Assembly: GCA_045600765.1 (NCBI GenBank)
Contig: JAZRYM010000004.1
Location: 1-8,804, forward strand
Length of the DNA: 8,804 nucleotides
Direction of reading: 5' to 3'
Source: RGIG426 sp045600765
GTDB lineage: Bacteria > Bacillota > Clostridia > Oscillospirales > Acutalibacteraceae
Part shown: piece by piece, positions 6,531 through 8,804 of the stretch
How the letters are laid out: every line of letters begins with the position of its first letter
Numbering within the stretch: position 1 is the stretch's first letter
Position numbers and translations under genes: made by a program
The notes under the pieces: model-generated
Database searches by the model: none
What the model was told of the DNA's origin: nothing
Seen by the model: the letters and a program-made list of their open reading frames with translations, nothing else

Positions 6531-6869
6531 CTAACCGAACACCAAACAATATAAAATTAATATTTTGTATAGTTGAGGGGAGAAGAAATAGGCAAAATAG
6601 GGGTTTTCGGGCGGATTTTGCGGTTTTTCTGTGATTTTTTATCTTTTGAACCCGTTTTCCTCTCATTTCCCGTTAAACCCCACAAACCGCATTTCTGCTG
6701 ATTTCTTGTGGCGCGTGTGTATACGATACACTGTTTTTGTCCAAACTTGTCTGTGGCGATTCCAACGACTTTGTTTGATGAATTCTTCCGTTGTCGTTGT
6801 TCTGTCGGACGGGTTTTCGGCAAATTACCACTTTCGTCAGGATAGCCGAAATCGACCTCTGCTCTGGAG

Positions 6870-6921
6870 CCGATAGAAATTTCCCAATCGATGCCTGGGT
6901 CATTTTGTTCGTTTCTATCGG
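6870..6921. repeat. Perfect 10-base-pair inverted repeat
   Basis: CCGATAGAAA (6870-6879) pairs perfectly with TTTCTATCGG (6912-6921) around 32 bases. The loop contains a further small CCCA/TGGG pairing. It is not followed by a T-run and so is not a terminator. It may be a stem of a structured RNA. Confidence 0.6.
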
Positions 6922-6932
6922 ACGGCAATTTT

Positions 6933-7004
6933 ACGATTTTCCGCGGTTTTAAGCGGTTTTTCGGAACATCTGCACAAACGGCGAAAATCCGTGGAAAAAA
7001 TCGT
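6933..7004. repeat. Long interrupted inverted repeat
   Basis: The outer arms ACGATTTT-CCGCGG (6933-6946) and CCGTGG-AAAAAATCGT (6989-7004) pair apart from one wobble pair and a two-base difference in the A/T tract. An inner stem, CGGTTTTTCG with CGAAAATCCG, pairs except for one mismatch. Part of the inner 3' arm overlaps the outer 3' arm, so the two stems may be alternatives. Confidence 0.45.
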
Positions 7005-7065
7005 AATAACGAATTATCAAGATGCGGACACCGCACAGCGCGAAACTTTTAGCGACGACACGCCG

Positions 7066-7096
7066 CCGGTCATGGGTCGCCATCGGTTATGACCGG
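7066..7096. repeat. Perfect 8-base-pair inverted repeat
   Basis: CCGGTCAT (7066-7073) pairs perfectly with ATGACCGG (7089-7096) around a 15-base loop. No T-run follows. It lies in the gene-free stretch ahead of the recombinase gene. Confidence 0.5.
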
Positions 7097-7133
7097 ATTT
7101 TCTTGATTTTCTCGCTGTACGACGTGGCGAAAA

Positions 7134-7163
7134 ACGACGGCAAACCCGTTGAAAATCCGTCGT
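7134..7163. repeat. Perfect 7-base-pair inverted repeat
   Basis: ACGACGG (7134-7140) pairs with CCGTCGT (7157-7163) around a 16-base loop. It is the last of the stem-forming repeats before the recombinase gene and has no T-run after it. Confidence 0.4.
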
Positions 7164-7206
7164 CCCCGCACACGAAATTCTCCCCTTTGTTTCCTACTTT
7201 TCAACC

Positions 7207-7221
7207 GTGAAACTGTTTCAC
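7207..7221. promoter_or_regulatory. 15-base perfect palindrome next to the recombinase ribosome binding site
   Basis: GTGAAAC-T-GTTTCAC is a perfect palindrome around a single central base. It ends four bases before the AAAGGAG of the recombinase gene. With a one-base centre it suits a dimeric DNA-binding protein better than an RNA hairpin. I do not recognise it as the site of a known regulator, and it does not fit the Bacillus LexA box spacing. Confidence 0.45.
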
Positions 7222-7240
7222 AAAGAAAGGAGTTTTCTCT

Positions 7241-8230
7241 ATGAGAAAAGAATACCTGGCGGAATGTTCGCCGATTTTGCGCGATTATTTCGGTTATATT
7301 GAAGTAGTCAAAGGACGTTCGTCCGGCACGGTGAACGAATATTTTGTGGATATTCGCGCCTTTTTGCGCTTTTTTCAGCGGCAAAAAGGGCTTGTCCCCC
7401 CTACCCTGCCGCTCGAGGAAATTCCGATTGATACGGTCGATGCGGAACTGTTGAAACAAGTCACATTGCTCGACGTGTACGAGTATATGAACTATGTGAA
7501 AAACGAGCGCGGCAACTCAAACGCGACCCGCGCGCGCAAAGCCACGTCACTTCGGACGTTTTTTCACTATTTGACCGACGTGACCCATCAGTTGCCGCAA
7601 AACCCGGTGCAAAATTTGGATACCCCGAAAAAGAAAAAAGCGCTGCCGAAATATTTGACGGTGGAGCAGTCCATTGAACTGCTTCGCAACGTATCGGGCA
7701 AGTTTTCCGAGCGGGATTATTGTATGCTCACCATTTTCCTAAACTGCGGGTTGCGCCGCGCGGAACTGGCGGGTCTCAACTTGTCGGACATCGGTTCCGA
7801 CCGCTCGCTGCGTGTGCGCGGCAAGGGCAACAAAGAGCGAATTTTGTACTTAAACGATGCGTGTATGGACGCGATTTCCCGCTACTTAAAGGTGCGGCCG
7901 GTAGAGGGTGTGAAAGACAAAGACGCACTCTTTTTAAGTCGCCTGAAAAGCCGTATCACCCTGCAAGGAGTACATTACGTGGTCAAGGGGTATTTACAAC
8001 ACGTGGAGGGCGCGGAAAACCTTTCCACCCACAAACTACGCCACACCGCGGCGACGCTGATGTATCAGCAGGGCGGCACGGACATCCGCGTGCTCAAAGA
8101 CATTTTGGGGCACGAAAACCTCGGCACGACGGAGATTTACACCCACTTGTCGTCTGAGCAAGTACGCGAAGCCATCGAGCACAACCCGCTCGCCAACCTC
8201 CACGTCGCTCCAAAAGACGAGGAAGATTAA
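7241..8230 (+). CDS. xerC: Tyrosine recombinase of the XerC/XerD type
   Basis: The 329-residue protein is a complete tyrosine recombinase. The N-terminal SAM-like core-binding domain spans about residues 8-118. The catalytic domain follows and holds all six active-site residues: Arg172 (CGLRRAEL), Lys195 (GKGNKER), His264 and Arg267 (HKLRH), His291 (LGHENL) and Tyr300 (IYTHL), the nucleophile. XerC and XerD work together at dif sites to separate chromosome dimers. The size, two-domain layout and closing motif fit this housekeeping type better than phage or transposon integrases, and no cargo or attachment repeats are seen. Which of the XerC/XerD pair it is cannot be settled here. AAAGGAG lies 8 bases before the ATG, just behind a 15-base palindrome. 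The stretch upstream has no gene, and a nested terminator follows the stop codon. Confidence 0.92.
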   Translation: MRKEYLAECSPILRDYFGYIEVVKGRSSGTVNEYFVDIRAFLRFFQRQKGLVPPTLPLEEIPIDTVDAELLKQVTLLDVYEYMNYVKNERGNSNATRARKATSLRTFFHYLTDVTHQLPQNPVQNLDTPKKKKALPKYLTVEQSIELLRNVSGKFSERDYCMLTIFLNCGLRRAELAGLNLSDIGSDRSLRVRGKGNKERILYLNDACMDAISRYLKVRPVEGVKDKDALFLSRLKSRITLQGVHYVVKGYLQHVEGAENLSTHKLRHTAATLMYQQGGTDIRVLKDILGHENLGTTEIYTHLSSEQVREAIEHNPLANLHVAPKDEED

Positions 8231-8235
8231 ATTAC

Positions 8236-8309
8236 AAAAAAGACCGCAAAAGGCCGGGAGTTCGCAAGGAATATATTCCTTACGAACTCCCGGCCAAGCG
8301 GTCTTTTTT
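8236..8309. terminator. Nested double-stem bidirectional terminator
   Basis: The outer arms AAAAAAGACCGC (8236-8247) and GCGGTCTTTTTT (8298-8309) pair perfectly. Inside, GGCCGGGAGTTCG (8252-8264) pairs with CGAACTCCCGGCC (8283-8295). After one mismatch, AAGGAAT and ATTCCTT close a two-base loop. Runs of T lie at the end on both strands. It separates the converging recombinase and nucleotidase genes and should stop transcription from both. Confidence 0.9.
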
Positions 8310-8318
8310 TATGCTCGT

Positions 8319-8804
8319 TTATTCCGTTGTTTCCGCAAGGCGGCAAATCGCCGCGTACACTTCCTCCCACGTGTTTGCGCGGGTCATCCCGTTCGCTTCC
8401 GCGTCAAAATCGCGGTTATACGGCGCGGGAAACAAGATTTTTTCATAGTCGCCGCCGACGAGGTTGTGCACCCCGTCGTCCACCAGCACGTCGCCTTTCA
8501 CCATCTGTTTGCGGTGGGTGAAAATGTACTGTCGCCACGGCAAAAACGGGTAATACTTGAACAGCGTTCCCTCTAACTTTTCAATAGCGATTTTATAGTG
8601 GGTGTTGGTAACAACAAACACCTCGTGGCCGTCGTCAAGCAAGCGTTTAATGGCTTCCGGCCCGCCGGGAATGGGCTTCAATCCGTCATACAGTTCCGGG
8701 TCGAACTCGGAGGAAAGCACCTGCTCGGGCGTGAGCATCGGATACGCTTTGGTCATATCCCATTCGCGCACGTCGTCGTAGGACACGTTTACGCCGTATT
8801 TCTT
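8319..8804 (-). CDS. 5'-nucleotidase (NT5C-type) HAD-family protein, N terminus cut by the window
   Basis: The open frame runs off the right edge: it continues through KKYGVN to base 8804 without a stop or a credible start, so only the C-terminal 161 residues are visible. A GTG at 8786 inside this stretch is not the start. The sequence matches the deoxy-pyrimidine 5'-nucleotidase, type C, family of HAD hydrolases. It shows the YDDVREWD region, EVFVVTNT carrying the HAD motif II Thr, then KGDVLVDDGVHNL with the motif III Lys and the motif IV Asp pair. The first HAD motif, with the nucleophile Asp, must lie beyond the window. Such enzymes remove phosphate from nucleotides, but many bacterial members are untested. 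The gene converges on the recombinase gene and shares its terminator. Confidence 0.85.
   Translation of the reverse strand, partial: KKYGVNVSYDDVREWDMTKAYPMLTPEQVLSSEFDPELYDGLKPIPGGPEAIKRLLDDGHEVFVVTNTHYKIAIEKLEGTLFKYYPFLPWRQYIFTHRKQMVKGDVLVDDGVHNLVGGDYEKILFPAPYNRDFDAEANGMTRANTWEEVYAAICRLAETTE

Larger units (their letters stand above)
6531..7206 (+). other. Unexplained 676-base region with inverted repeats and no convincing gene
   Basis: No credible coding region is found here on either strand. The longest open frame, a 159-residue minus-strand frame with a GTG start at 7036, has no ribosome binding site, is rich in Lys, Arg and Asn, and resembles nothing I know. The plus strand starts just after a good promoter and holds at least four inverted repeats between 6870 and 7163, listed separately. 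Smaller ones are GTGTAT/ATACAC at 6717-6731 and TGCGG/CCGCA at 7023-7035. It does not contain signatures I know for tmRNA, RNase P RNA or SRP RNA. It could be a structured untranslated leader of the recombinase gene, a separate noncoding RNA, or a decayed gene. Confidence 0.45.

Noticed and set aside
6557..7036. A 159-residue minus-strand open frame, and a 76-residue frame within it
   Set aside because: The longer frame starts at GTG without a ribosome binding site. Neither product resembles a known protein, and the composition is Lys/Arg/Asn rich. A decayed gene is possible, so the stretch is listed as unexplained.
7241..8230. The recombinase as part of a mobile element or integron
   Set aside because: No attachment-site repeats, transposase, excisionase, cargo genes or tRNA gene are visible around it, and its layout fits a chromosomal XerC/XerD.

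Overview
The window looks like chromosome from a Gram-positive, probably Clostridia/Oscillospirales-type bacterium. The reasons are strong AGGAGG-type ribosome binding sites, sigma-A style promoters with 17-base spacers, a cysteine-rich DUF1540 protein, LicD and TarI/IspD-like surface-polymer genes, and stem-loop plus T-run terminators. This placement is inferred from style and gene content, not from a marker gene.

The left half (65-5060, minus strand) is one tight five-gene operon. It is transcribed from a promoter at 5145-5173 towards a terminator at 10-58. In order of transcription it holds a two-domain LicD-type phosphotransferase, an IspD/TarI-like cytidylyltransferase, a GatZ-family protein, a GatD-like galactitol-1-phosphate dehydrogenase and a 66-residue membrane protein. 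Gaps are 25, 14, 13 and 3 bases. GatZ and GatD are usually known from galactitol breakdown, but no PTS, kinase or GatY is present here. The cytidylyltransferase and LicD partners suggest the reverse use: make a hexitol phosphate, activate it as a CDP-hexitol, and transfer the polyol phosphate to a surface glycan. This is the main hypothesis of the window.

The middle (5227-6463) has a bidirectional terminator, a tandem DUF1540 protein that starts at TTG, and a TVP38/DedA-family membrane protein. The last has its own minus-strand promoter at 6435-6463. A second promoter (6502-6530) points the other way, into about 680 bases with no convincing gene but several inverted repeats. After that come a 15-base palindrome and a XerC/XerD-type tyrosine recombinase at 7241-8230.

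The right end has an elaborate nested terminator (8236-8309) between the converging recombinase gene and a 5'-nucleotidase-like HAD gene, which runs off the window edge. The terminators at the two ends of the window share the same outer arm, although their inner hairpins differ.
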